DNA of 15,671 bases from JABWBR01 sp036741235. GTDB taxonomy: Bacteria; Bacteroidota; Bacteroidia; Chitinophagales; Saprospiraceae. A program made the position numbers and the translations under genes. Position 1 is the first letter of the stretch. Every line of letters begins with the position of its first letter. Shown piece after piece: positions 7,568 to 14,478 of this stretch. The notes beneath the pieces were generated by a model that saw nothing but the letters and a program-made list of their open reading frames with translations, did no database searches and was not told the DNA's origin. Location: the NCBI GenBank assembly GCA_036741235.1, contig DAINSQ010000112.1, forward strand, positions 1 to 15,671. Direction: 5' to 3'.

Positions 7568-8542
7568 TTAACGGCTGCACTTGCCGCCCTTAATAACGAA
7601 ATGGGTGCCATCTTGCTGCTCGACGGATGCGCCATAGATGCTGGAAAGCGCGTCCAGTGCGCGTGACAACGGAACCTTGTCGAAATTGGAAGTAAAGGGG
7701 CAATCGGCAATACCGGATTTTGTCAAATCAATGTGGGCGCCGTAATAGCGTCCGATTTCTCTGACGGCATCCTTCACCGGTCGGCCTACAAATACCAGCT
7801 TGCCCGTGCGCCAGGCGTGCGCGTTGAGGGACGGTTCTTTGTTTATTGAAATACCCGATGTTGAATCAAAAACGCCTCTTTGTTTGGGGTGGATACGGGC
7901 AATACGGCTGCCGTTGGAAGGGCGAAGTTCTACCGATCCCTCTTCTACCTCTACCTCAATTGTTGATTCGCCGGGTATAGCGCGCAAATTAAAGGCAGTG
8001 CCGAGTACAGCCACATCGGCGGCGGCGGTGCGAATAACGAATTGCCGGCCCTCGTCATGGGCTACATCAAAATAAGCCTCGCCGCTGAGTTCGACTTCCC
8101 GGATCGAAGCCGAGTTGATATTCGCCGGGTAGCGCAGTTGGCTGCCGGCATTGAGCAAAACATTGGTACCATCGGCGAGTTGTACGCTTCTTAGTTCTTG
8201 CATGGACTGCACGGCGATCATCTCGGGTTGCCTGAAATTGGACCGCCAGATGCTCCAGCCGCCGATCAACAACAATACAGCGGCGGCATACGACCACCAT
8301 TGCCGGTAAGGGCTGCGGCTGACCACGCGCATCGGCGCTTGCTTGTTTTGTTTGGCGCGGGCAGATTTGAATCGCTGCCAGGCAGCATCCGGATCGGGGC
8401 TAAAATTGCCCTGATACTTGCCGCTCATATCCCAAACCTGGGCCAAAGGATTGTTGCCAACTTCCGCCCCGTCGGCGGGAGTCGAATCCTTGCGGCTTTC
8501 CATATCCCGAATAAACTGCTGTATGTCTTTGTCTTTGCTCAT
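7568..8542 (-). CDS. FecR-like anti-sigma factor
   Basis: 324 aa, an inner-membrane regulator that binds the ECF sigma factor on the cytoplasmic side and the receptor STN domain in the periplasm. The cytoplasmic part covers about 1-80. There is one membrane helix at about 82-99 (WWSYAAAVLLLIGGWSIW). The periplasmic FecR domain spans about 110-205 (VQLADGTNVLLNAGSQLRYP, VELSGEAYFDV, VLGTAFNLRA, VEEGSVEL). A DUF4974-like C-terminal domain follows at about 248-318 (FVGRPVKDAVREIGRYYGAHIDL, PLSRALDALSSIYG), which is the standard Bacteroidota arrangement. It starts 113 nt after the sigma gene stop and precedes the receptor gene by 128 nt. The 113-nt gap shows no gene, only a weak TAAATATTTG sequence near the sigma stop. 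Confidence 0.95.
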   Translation of the reverse strand: MSKDKDIQQFIRDMESRKDSTPADGAEVGNNPLAQVWDMSGKYQGNFSPDPDAAWQRFKSARAKQNKQAPMRVVSRSPYRQWWSYAAAVLLLIGGWSIWRSNFRQPEMIAVQSMQELRSVQLADGTNVLLNAGSQLRYPANINSASIREVELSGEAYFDVAHDEGRQFVIRTAAADVAVLGTAFNLRAIPGESTIEVEVEEGSVELRPSNGSRIARIHPKQRGVFDSTSGISINKEPSLNAHAWRTGKLVFVGRPVKDAVREIGRYYGAHIDLTKSGIADCPFTSNFDKVPLSRALDALSSIYGASVEQQDGTHFVIKGGKCSR

Positions 8543-8655
8543 TACAATTGTTCGCTATATCTGTCCGCTTACGGAGGTGAAGCAACATTTCACCACCAAG
8601 ACACGCACAACTTACGTTGCCCCTATGAATAGGCAAATATTTAAAACCTGAAATG

Positions 8656-9213
8656 TCAGCTATCCGTCTTAATGTAAGGCCCCAACTCATCGCGGAGTAT
8701 ACGCAGGGCTTTGGTAATCTGGTTTTCTACCGTTTTTACAGAAATTCCCAGCTGCGCGGCGATTTCCTGATGAGAAAGCTGTTCGTACCTGCTGAGCGCA
8801 AATACGGCCCGGCAGCGCTCCGGCAGCGAATCGACGGCTTTGTCAATCGCCTCCTGCAATTCCGTCATTTCCACTCTGGCGCTTGCCTGCTCGTGATCGC
8901 TGGGCATTTGAGCGATTTGTTCTTCTTCTTCAAACCTGAACTTGTTGTCCCGTATGTAATTCAGTGTTTTATTTACCGCCGCGCGGCGCAAGTACCCCTG
9001 GATGCTGCCCGTAAATTCAAGCTGTTCGCGTTTGCGCCACAAATCGGCGAAAAGCTCCTGGACGATATCTTCAGCAACCTCGGCTTTGGGGATAATTTTA
9101 TACACCACCTGGCATAAAAAGGCGTAATAACGCTTGAACATCCACTCAATCGCCGCTTCGCTATCTTTTTTTAGCAATAAGTTAAGTTCCTGATCGCTGT
9201 ATGCCGGTTGCAA
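8656..9213 (-). CDS. ECF RNA polymerase sigma factor (FecI-like)
   Basis: 185 aa. Sigma region 2 covers about 12-90 (AEVAEDIVQELFADLWRKRE, IQGYLRRAAVNKTLNYIRD) and region 4 about 118-172 (VDSLPERCRAVFALSRYE, LSHQEIAAQLGISVKTVENQ helix-turn-helix). It belongs to the sigma-70 group expanded in Bacteroidota and should direct transcription of the anti-sigma, receptor and DUF4249 genes downstream. The start is TTG at 9213: no in-frame ATG lies between an in-frame stop at 9237-9235 and Met25, which is already inside region 2. A non-ATG start may keep expression low; a sequencing error near the start is the alternative. It is divergent from lolD across 114 nt. Confidence 0.93.
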   Translation of the reverse strand: MQPAYSDQELNLLLKKDSEAAIEWMFKRYYAFLCQVVYKIIPKAEVAEDIVQELFADLWRKREQLEFTGSIQGYLRRAAVNKTLNYIRDNKFRFEEEEQIAQMPSDHEQASARVEMTELQEAIDKAVDSLPERCRAVFALSRYEQLSHQEIAAQLGISVKTVENQITKALRILRDELGPYIKTDS

Positions 9214-9327
9214 AATAGTAGCTATTAAGAAAGGTCATAAAATTAGTACTTCCTTTGAAAAGGCCAAGCGCCGTCGTTTTGAATTTGTGCAACATCTTGC
9301 TATTTTGCGGGCAAACCAGGATAATCA

Positions 9328-9978
9328 GTGATACAAGTAATTGACATTCATAAATCATACGGCTCGCTTCACGTGCTGAAGGGCGTTAATTTTACGGTAG
9401 AAAAAGGCGAAATCGTATCTATTGTCGGCAAATCGGGCGCCGGAAAAAGCACGCTTCTACATATTCTAGGCACCCTCGACCGCCCCGACAAGGGCAAATT
9501 GTTGCTCAACGAGGCGGAAGTATTTTTGCTGAATCCCCAAAAACTGGCGGCTTTCAGAAACCGAAACATCGGCTTTGTTTTCCAATTCCACCACTTGCTG
9601 CCCGAGTTTACAGCGCTCGAAAACGTATGTATTCCCGGACTCATCCACGGGGAACGCCCCGCCAAGGTTGAAGAACGCGCCAAAGACCTGCTCGATTACC
9701 TGGGCCTGTCCGACAGGCTCACCCACAAACCGCTCCAGCTATCCGGCGGCGAACAACAGCGCGTGGCAGTAGCCCGGGCTTTGATCAACCAACCCAGTAT
9801 TGTTTATGCCGACGAACCTTCGGGCAATCTGGACTCGGCATCCTCTCAGGAATTGCACCAACTCATTTTCAAATTGCGCAAAGATTTCAACCAAACTTTC
9901 GTCATCGTTACCCACAACCAGGAATTGGCGCAAATGAGCGATCGAAGAGTGGAGATGAAAGACGGAACTTTGGCGTAA
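9328..9978 (+). CDS. lolD: LolD-type ABC transporter ATPase
   Basis: 216 aa, with every ABC ATPase motif intact: Walker A GKSGAGKST (34-42), Q-loop Gln86, signature LSGGEQQR (138-145), Walker B IVYADE ending at Glu163, D-loop GNLD and H-loop His196. The run FQFHHLLPEFTALENV (about 85-100) is characteristic of LolD, the ATPase that powers release of outer-membrane lipoproteins from the inner membrane by LolCE. FtsE and MacB, its near relatives, differ there. No permease gene is nearby, so it must work with one encoded elsewhere. The start is GTG at 9328, with MIQVIDIHKSYG aligning well to the family. It ends 19 nt before the pncA-like gene. Confidence 0.9.
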   Translation: MIQVIDIHKSYGSLHVLKGVNFTVEKGEIVSIVGKSGAGKSTLLHILGTLDRPDKGKLLLNEAEVFLLNPQKLAAFRNRNIGFVFQFHHLLPEFTALENVCIPGLIHGERPAKVEERAKDLLDYLGLSDRLTHKPLQLSGGEQQRVAVARALINQPSIVYADEPSGNLDSASSQELHQLIFKLRKDFNQTFVIVTHNQELAQMSDRRVEMKDGTLA

Positions 9979-9984
9979 ATGGGT

Positions 9985-9992
9985 TATTTTTG
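9985..9992 (+). promoter_or_regulatory. Candidate -7 element TATTTTTG for the pncA-like gene
   Basis: An exact TAnnTTTG match lies in the 19-nt gap after the lolD stop, 5 nt before the pncA-like ATG. That spacing equals the one at purM. The nearest TTTG upstream (9969-9972) leaves only 12 nt, so the -33 part is poor. If used, the mRNA would be leaderless. Confidence 0.35.
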
Positions 9993-9997
9993 CAGCC

Positions 9998-10630
9998 ATG
10001 AAGGCTTTAATCCTCATCGATCTGCAAACCGACCTGTGCTTTGGCGGCGGTATTGAAGTACCCGACGGCAGCGCAGTTATTCCTGTGGCCAACCGGCTGA
10101 TCCCTGATTTCGACCTCGTCGTCGCAACCCGCCAATGGCACCCCGCCGACCATTGCAGCTTTGCTGCCATGCACTTGTGGAGACGCCCGGGGCAGGTCAT
10201 CCATATTGACGGCAAACCACAGCTGCTTTGGATTATGCATTGCGTACAGGGCAGCTTTGGCGCTGAGTTTGCTCCCGGGCTCAAACCTTCGCAATTCGAT
10301 AAAGTGATTGACACCGGTACAACCGCCGGCGCCGACCACTTCAGCGCTTTTTTCGACGCCGATCATGCCGTAGATACCGGGCTCATAGGTTATTTGAAAC
10401 AAAAGCAAGTTACCGCCCTGTATATCATGGGTTTACCCGTTGAGGGCAGCGTGAAAAATACAGCCCTGCAAGCCGTCGAACTGGGTTTTGATACCTACGT
10501 ATTCCCGGAAGGTTGCCGCGGCGATATGACGAACGCTATTCAGGAAATGAACGACAAGGGCGTTACGCTCCTAAGCCTCGAACAATGGGAAAAGCATTTA
10601 CACCAGCAAAATAAAATCAAATTATTATGA
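9998..10630 (+). CDS. Nicotinamidase-family (PncA-like) protein with degraded active site
   Basis: 210 aa, usual PncA length, with clear overall homology: ALILIDLQTDLCFGGGIEVPDG at the N-terminus, RQWHPADHCSF, HCVQGSFGAEF, FSAFFD, VKNTALQAVELGFDTYVFPEGCRG and EMNDKGVTLLSLEQWE. True nicotinamidases hydrolyse nicotinamide to nicotinate in NAD salvage with an Asp-Lys-Cys triad and a metal bound by Asp-His-His. Here Asp8, His48 and His81 remain. The triad Lys is Thr106 (DTGTTAGADHFSAFFD; HKG in E. coli), the nucleophilic Cys is Ser151 (GLPVEGSVKNT; ATDYCVK in E. coli) and the metal-ligand Asp is Gln46 (RQWHP; QDWHP in E. coli). The frame is intact, so this looks like a retained pseudoenzyme or a hydrolase with changed chemistry, not a decaying gene. 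Its last bases overlap the rocD start (ATGA). Confidence 0.88.
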   Translation: MKALILIDLQTDLCFGGGIEVPDGSAVIPVANRLIPDFDLVVATRQWHPADHCSFAAMHLWRRPGQVIHIDGKPQLLWIMHCVQGSFGAEFAPGLKPSQFDKVIDTGTTAGADHFSAFFDADHAVDTGLIGYLKQKQVTALYIMGLPVEGSVKNTALQAVELGFDTYVFPEGCRGDMTNAIQEMNDKGVTLLSLEQWEKHLHQQNKIKLL

Positions 10631-11865
10631 TTCAAGATCTCGTATTGTCTTCCCAGCATTTGATGGATTTGGAAGATCGCTACGGCGCACACAATTATCA
10701 CCCCGTTCCCGTTGTATTATCACACGGCAAAGGCGTTCACGTATGGGATGTGGAAGGCAAACAATACTACGATTTTTTATCCGCTTATTCGGCTGTTAAT
10801 CAAGGACACTGCCATCCTCGCATCATCAATGCACTGATGGAGCAGGCCCACAGGCTGACGCTTACGTCCAGGGCCTTTTACAACGACCGCCTGGGCCGGT
10901 ATGAAAAATACATCACGTCATATTTCGGCTACGATCGCGTATTGCCCATGAATACAGGCGTTGAAGGCGGTGAAACGGCCATGAAACTCTGCCGAAAGTG
11001 GGCGTACACGGTCAAGGGAGTGCCCACCAACCAGGCTAAAGTCATTTTTGCTCGCAATAATTTCTGGGGCCGCACCCTGGCAGCCATCTCCGCTTCTACC
11101 GACCCCAGCAGTACTACCGGCTTCGGTCCATTTATGCCGGGCTACGTCATCATCCCTTATAACGATCTTGCAGCCCTCGAAGAGGCGCTCAAAGACCCCA
11201 ACGTAGCGGGCTTTATGATCGAACCTATTCAGGGTGAAGCAGGCGTGGTGGCGCCGGATGAAGGATATTTGAAAAAAGCTTACGAATTGTGTAAACAACG
11301 CAATGTGCTGTTCATCGCCGACGAGGTACAAACCGGACTGGCCAGGACGGGCAAAATGTTGTGCTGCGATTACGACGGTATCAAACCCGATATTCTGATA
11401 CTGGGCAAAGCCTTGTCAGGCGGAGTGTTGCCCGTTTCTGCCGTGCTGGCCGACGACGAGATTATGCTGACCATCCATCCGGGAGAACACGGTTCTACCT
11501 ACGGCGGCAACCCCCTGGCCTGCGCCGTGGCAATGGAAGCCCTCGAGGTTATCAAAGATGAAAACCTGGCTGATAATGCCTTCCACCTGGGCCGCTACTT
11601 CCGCGACCGCATGCAGCGCAACCTGGTGGAAAAAACCGACCTTGTGAAACTTGTACGCGGTAAAGGATTGCTCAACGCAGTGGTCATCAATGACGAAGAC
11701 GACGCCCAGACGGCCTGGCAGATATGCTTGAAACTGGCAGAAAACGGATTGCTGGCCAAACCAACGCACGGCAACGTTATCCGATTTGCACCGCCTTTGG
11801 TCATCAATCAGGAGCAAATGGAAGCGTGTTGCGATATCATCGAACAGACTATTACGGGGTTTTAA
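10627..11865 (+). CDS. rocD: Ornithine--oxo-acid aminotransferase
   Basis: 412 aa, a cytosolic PLP enzyme that moves the delta-amino group of ornithine to 2-oxoglutarate, giving glutamate-5-semialdehyde and glutamate (arginine/ornithine breakdown, proline supply). It is very close to the eukaryotic and Bacillus enzymes over its whole length: LSAYSAVNQGHCHP with the ornithine-contacting Tyr54, LPMNTGVEGGETA, NFWGRTLAAIS, MIEPIQGEAGVV, ADEVQTGLARTG with Asp232, ILGKALSGG with PLP Lys261, GEHGSTYGGNPLA, and LLAKPTHGNVIRFAPPLVI. All key residues are present. The ATG overlaps the preceding TGA by four bases, so translation is probably coupled to the PncA-like protein. It converges on the CotH-like gene with a 28-nt gap and no clear terminator. 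Confidence 0.97.
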   Translation: MIQDLVLSSQHLMDLEDRYGAHNYHPVPVVLSHGKGVHVWDVEGKQYYDFLSAYSAVNQGHCHPRIINALMEQAHRLTLTSRAFYNDRLGRYEKYITSYFGYDRVLPMNTGVEGGETAMKLCRKWAYTVKGVPTNQAKVIFARNNFWGRTLAAISASTDPSSTTGFGPFMPGYVIIPYNDLAALEEALKDPNVAGFMIEPIQGEAGVVAPDEGYLKKAYELCKQRNVLFIADEVQTGLARTGKMLCCDYDGIKPDILILGKALSGGVLPVSAVLADDEIMLTIHPGEHGSTYGGNPLACAVAMEALEVIKDENLADNAFHLGRYFRDRMQRNLVEKTDLVKLVRGKGLLNAVVINDEDDAQTAWQICLKLAENGLLAKPTHGNVIRFAPPLVINQEQMEACCDIIEQTITGF

Positions 11866-11893
11866 CAACAACGCGCTATTCTACCACTCCCGG

Positions 11894-13021
11894 CTAGCGT
11901 TCTACCGATGCCGGGCGCAGGGCGGCAGGCTGGGGAAATGTCGGCCCGCCTATGGGTTGGTTCAATAATGTATACCAATCGGCTCCAGGCTGTTGCTCGA
12001 GTTGGTCAATTAACGAATAAAAGCTATTGATATATAGCTGCACATCATCGCGGGATGTCTTGTCGAGCAATTTGAACCCGGAAACGATACGCGTTATATT
12101 ATCCTTTTTCGCCTTGAAAATCTCGATAGTCTGCTTCAATTCGGCGTTGGAGGCCGGGAAACCCAGGTAAATGCGGTCGCGAACCGTCATCAACTTGTGA
12201 TCGCTATTCGGCAGGGCATAAGAAGCATTGACGAGGCCGGAGAAGTCAAAGTCGTAGCCCACCGGCAATACATAGTTGTCAGTGCGTCTTACCTGAAGCA
12301 AATTACGACTCATCGCCATATCCCAATCCGTATTGCCGATCATAAACTGGAACATCGACATCAGGCGTTCTTCATTTGCAATAAGGGAATCCTGGGATAG
12401 GCCCCGGCATTCGCATTGTTCGCCGCCAAGACGAGCGGAGATTTCGTCTTCATCTTCGAGCAAAAAACCGTAACGCTTGATCTTGCCGAGATTGGCCGGA
12501 CCGTTGTCTTCGTATGTCACTTTTACCAGTTGAACGCGAAAACTATTGTCGGTGAGTTCGTTGTAAAGTTGATAAACCAGGTATTCTCGCAGCAGATAAT
12601 CCTGGCCGATTGTCTTATCATCAATGCAGTGCGTTACAAGCTTAAGGTCGTTGTGCTCTGAAAAGCCGGCAGCCAGCAATTCTTTTTTCGGAAACTTGAG
12701 CTTCAGGGGCGGAAAGTCGCACACCCGGCGACGAAACTTGCCTCGTGGTTTGATTTCAATGGCGCTGGAAGCCTCAACACCTGAAATATCTTCATATAAA
12801 AACTGCGCATCCTGGTAAGTATCGCGACGCCTGTTATTGATCAATTCGCCCAGATCAGTGCGAATTGTAATTTCAAGGGGCTCTGCACGCCTCAAATGAT
12901 CAAAAATACTTTTAATTTTGTCCGCTTGTTCATTGCCGAAAGCGGCAGGAGTAAAAGAGGAGGAAATCGGCGCTATGAGAAAAAGCAGCGCGGCAACCGT
13001 TAAAAGAGTACGGGGTGTCAT
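11894..13021 (-). CDS. Secreted protein with CotH-kinase-like motifs
   Basis: 375 aa. The N-terminal signal peptide covers about 1-28 (TLLTVAALLFLIAPISSS) with no lipobox, so it is probably periplasmic or exported. The central region resembles the CotH family of atypical secreted protein kinases: IEIKPRGKFRRRVCDFPPLKLKF (about 88-110), a helix YLLREYLVYQLYNELTDNSFRVQLVKVTY (142-170), GFLLEDEDEI (185-194), then IGNTDWDMAMSRN (228-240) and VLPVGYDFDFSG (251-262). In CotH proteins the equivalent Asp residues serve catalysis and metal binding, here perhaps Asp232/Asp234 and Asp257/Asp259. The tail is rich in Pro and Arg. The gene stands alone between convergent rocD and the divergent phosphatase gene. 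Assignment rests on motif resemblance only; substrate and activity are unknown. Confidence 0.6.
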   Translation of the reverse strand: MTPRTLLTVAALLFLIAPISSSFTPAAFGNEQADKIKSIFDHLRRAEPLEITIRTDLGELINNRRRDTYQDAQFLYEDISGVEASSAIEIKPRGKFRRRVCDFPPLKLKFPKKELLAAGFSEHNDLKLVTHCIDDKTIGQDYLLREYLVYQLYNELTDNSFRVQLVKVTYEDNGPANLGKIKRYGFLLEDEDEISARLGGEQCECRGLSQDSLIANEERLMSMFQFMIGNTDWDMAMSRNLLQVRRTDNYVLPVGYDFDFSGLVNASYALPNSDHKLMTVRDRIYLGFPASNAELKQTIEIFKAKKDNITRIVSGFKLLDKTSRDDVQLYINSFYSLIDQLEQQPGADWYTLLNQPIGGPTFPQPAALRPASVER

Positions 13022-13035
13022 GAGATTTAATTTTT

Positions 13036-13099
13036 TGCAACAGTCGGTAATGCTATATTCAACTTAAAGTAAAGAGCGCTTTTTTTCCGACCTGTTGCA
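13036..13099. repeat. Long inverted repeat in the CotH-like / phosphatase intergenic gap
   Basis: Arms TGCAACAGTCGG (13036-13047) and CCGACCTGTTGCA (13087-13099) pair over 12 bases with one bulged C and a 39-nt loop. The repeat is 15 nt from the CotH-like ATG, so it could form a leader hairpin in that mRNA or be a regulator site. No U-run follows it in either direction, so it is not a terminator. The rest of the gap up to 13304 is AT-rich and holds a shorter repeat, CGATAA/TTATCG (13202-13221), before the phosphatase gene, and no recognisable gene. Confidence 0.5.
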
Positions 13100-13140
13100 C
13101 TTCGATGTAAACATTAACATCTTTTGGTAAAATAACACCG

Positions 13141-13148
13141 CAAAGTTA
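13141..13148 (-). promoter_or_regulatory. Candidate -7 element TAACTTTG for the CotH-like gene
   Basis: The minus-strand reading TAACTTTG matches TAnnTTTG. It would give a leader of about 110 nt that includes the inverted repeat at 13036-13099. No good -33 box is seen at the expected distance. Confidence 0.3.
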
Positions 13149-13304
13149 CGATGGTTTGAAATAAAATTCCAGTAACCCGACAAATAAAACCAACATTTAG
13201 ACGATAATTCTATTTTTATCGACAAAACCAAAACAATGATTCAAAGTCTTTCATTGTCCGACACTAAGTAACTGTTGAAAGGCGTGAAAAAAAACAACAT
13301 TGCG

Positions 13305-14423
13305 ATGCAGGAAAAGCGTCTTGCCGGTATGGCCGGAATAATACTGGTTTTTCTATTTATTTCATGCGCCAGGCCGGTCACACCGGAAATCCCTCCGACT
13401 CCCGTTCAGCTCAGCGAAACGCCTAAAAACATTATTTTGATGATAGGTGACGGCATGGGGCTTTCAGCCCTTTCGGCAGGCGTATATCACAGCAATAAAC
13501 CGCTCAATTTCGAGCGCTTCCCGGTAATCGGCCTGCACAAATCATATTCTTTCGACGATTTGGTGACCGATTCCGCCGCCGGCGCTACCGCTTTTGCCTG
13601 CGGCGTAAAAACCTATAACAACGCCATCGGCGTCAACGCCGACACGATAGCCTGCAGAACCATTCTGGAAGAAGCCGAAGACAGAGGGCTGGCCACCGGT
13701 CTTATCGCTACCTCCAGCATCGTACACGCTACCCCTGCCTGTTTTGCCGCCCACGAACCGCTTCGCGTATTGTACGAAGAAATTGCCGCCGATTTTCTGG
13801 ATGTTGAAATGGACCTCCTCATCGGCGGCGGCAAGAAATTTTTCGACCGCCGCAATACCGATGAACGCGATCTGGTAAGCGAATGGCGGAAAAAAGGCTA
13901 TAAAGTGTGGGATTACAGCCAAGCCGAACTCCACACAGTTGAACTCGACCCGCGTTTCAATATGGTCTATTTTACAGCCGATAATCACCCGCTACATGCC
14001 TCGCTTGGACGCGATTACCTGACAGAGGCGGTACAGAAAGGTCTCGATTTTCTGACGCTGCGCAATCACAAAGGTTTTTTTGTAATGATCGAGGGCTCGC
14101 AGATCGACTGGGCCGCTCATTCTAACGAAGGCAGTATTTTGATCGACGAAATCCTGGATTTTGATCTGGCGATCGGCATCGCGCTTGACTTCGCCCAGCG
14201 CCGCGGCGATACGCTGGTGATCGTCACCGCCGACCACGAAAGCGGCGGCGTGGCCGTCAATCCGGGTTCTTCAAGAGGTAAAATCAAGACGGCTTTTACA
14301 TCCAACGGCCATTCCGGCGCCATGGTTCCCGTATTTGCCTACGGCCCCAAAGCCGATCTGTTCGCCGGTATCTACGAAAATACAGCCATTTTTGGCAAGA
14401 TGAAGGAGGCCATGGGGTGGTGA
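13305..14423 (+). CDS. Alkaline phosphatase, lipoprotein form
   Basis: 372 aa from ATG 13305. A PhoA-type phosphomonoesterase that would free phosphate from organic esters in the periplasm or at the outer membrane. A short signal ending in VFLFIS-Cys21 suggests lipidation. Active-site motifs are all present: metal-binding Asp49 in MIGDGMG, nucleophile Ser90 in VTDSAAGATAFACG, HATP (141-144), Glu263/Asp268/His272 in EGSQIDWAAH, Asp310-His311 in VTADHESGG and His336 in SNGHSGAMVPVF. It is shorter than E. coli PhoA (471 aa), like many Bacteroidota forms. The frame is open back to TTG 13275 and GTG 13284; ATG 13305 gives a normal short, basic signal-peptide N-terminus. I see no Pho box. Confidence 0.93.
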   Translation: MQEKRLAGMAGIILVFLFISCARPVTPEIPPTPVQLSETPKNIILMIGDGMGLSALSAGVYHSNKPLNFERFPVIGLHKSYSFDDLVTDSAAGATAFACGVKTYNNAIGVNADTIACRTILEEAEDRGLATGLIATSSIVHATPACFAAHEPLRVLYEEIAADFLDVEMDLLIGGGKKFFDRRNTDERDLVSEWRKKGYKVWDYSQAELHTVELDPRFNMVYFTADNHPLHASLGRDYLTEAVQKGLDFLTLRNHKGFFVMIEGSQIDWAAHSNEGSILIDEILDFDLAIGIALDFAQRRGDTLVIVTADHESGGVAVNPGSSRGKIKTAFTSNGHSGAMVPVFAYGPKADLFAGIYENTAIFGKMKEAMGW

Positions 14424-14478
14424 TTAAACAATTTGAGCCAAAGCGCATTTATACCTAATAAGATAAAACCAATTACGC

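Noticed and set aside
1481..9303. A 16-base sequence TGCAACATCTTGyTAT occurs at 1481-1496 and 9288-9303, both near gene starts.
   Set aside because: One mismatch over 16 bases is about what chance gives between all position pairs in a 15.7-kb window, and the positions relative to the genes differ.
9998..10630. Calling the PncA-like gene a pseudogene.
   Set aside because: The frame is intact at full family length, surface and core motifs are conserved, and translation is coupled to rocD; the changes are confined to active-site positions.
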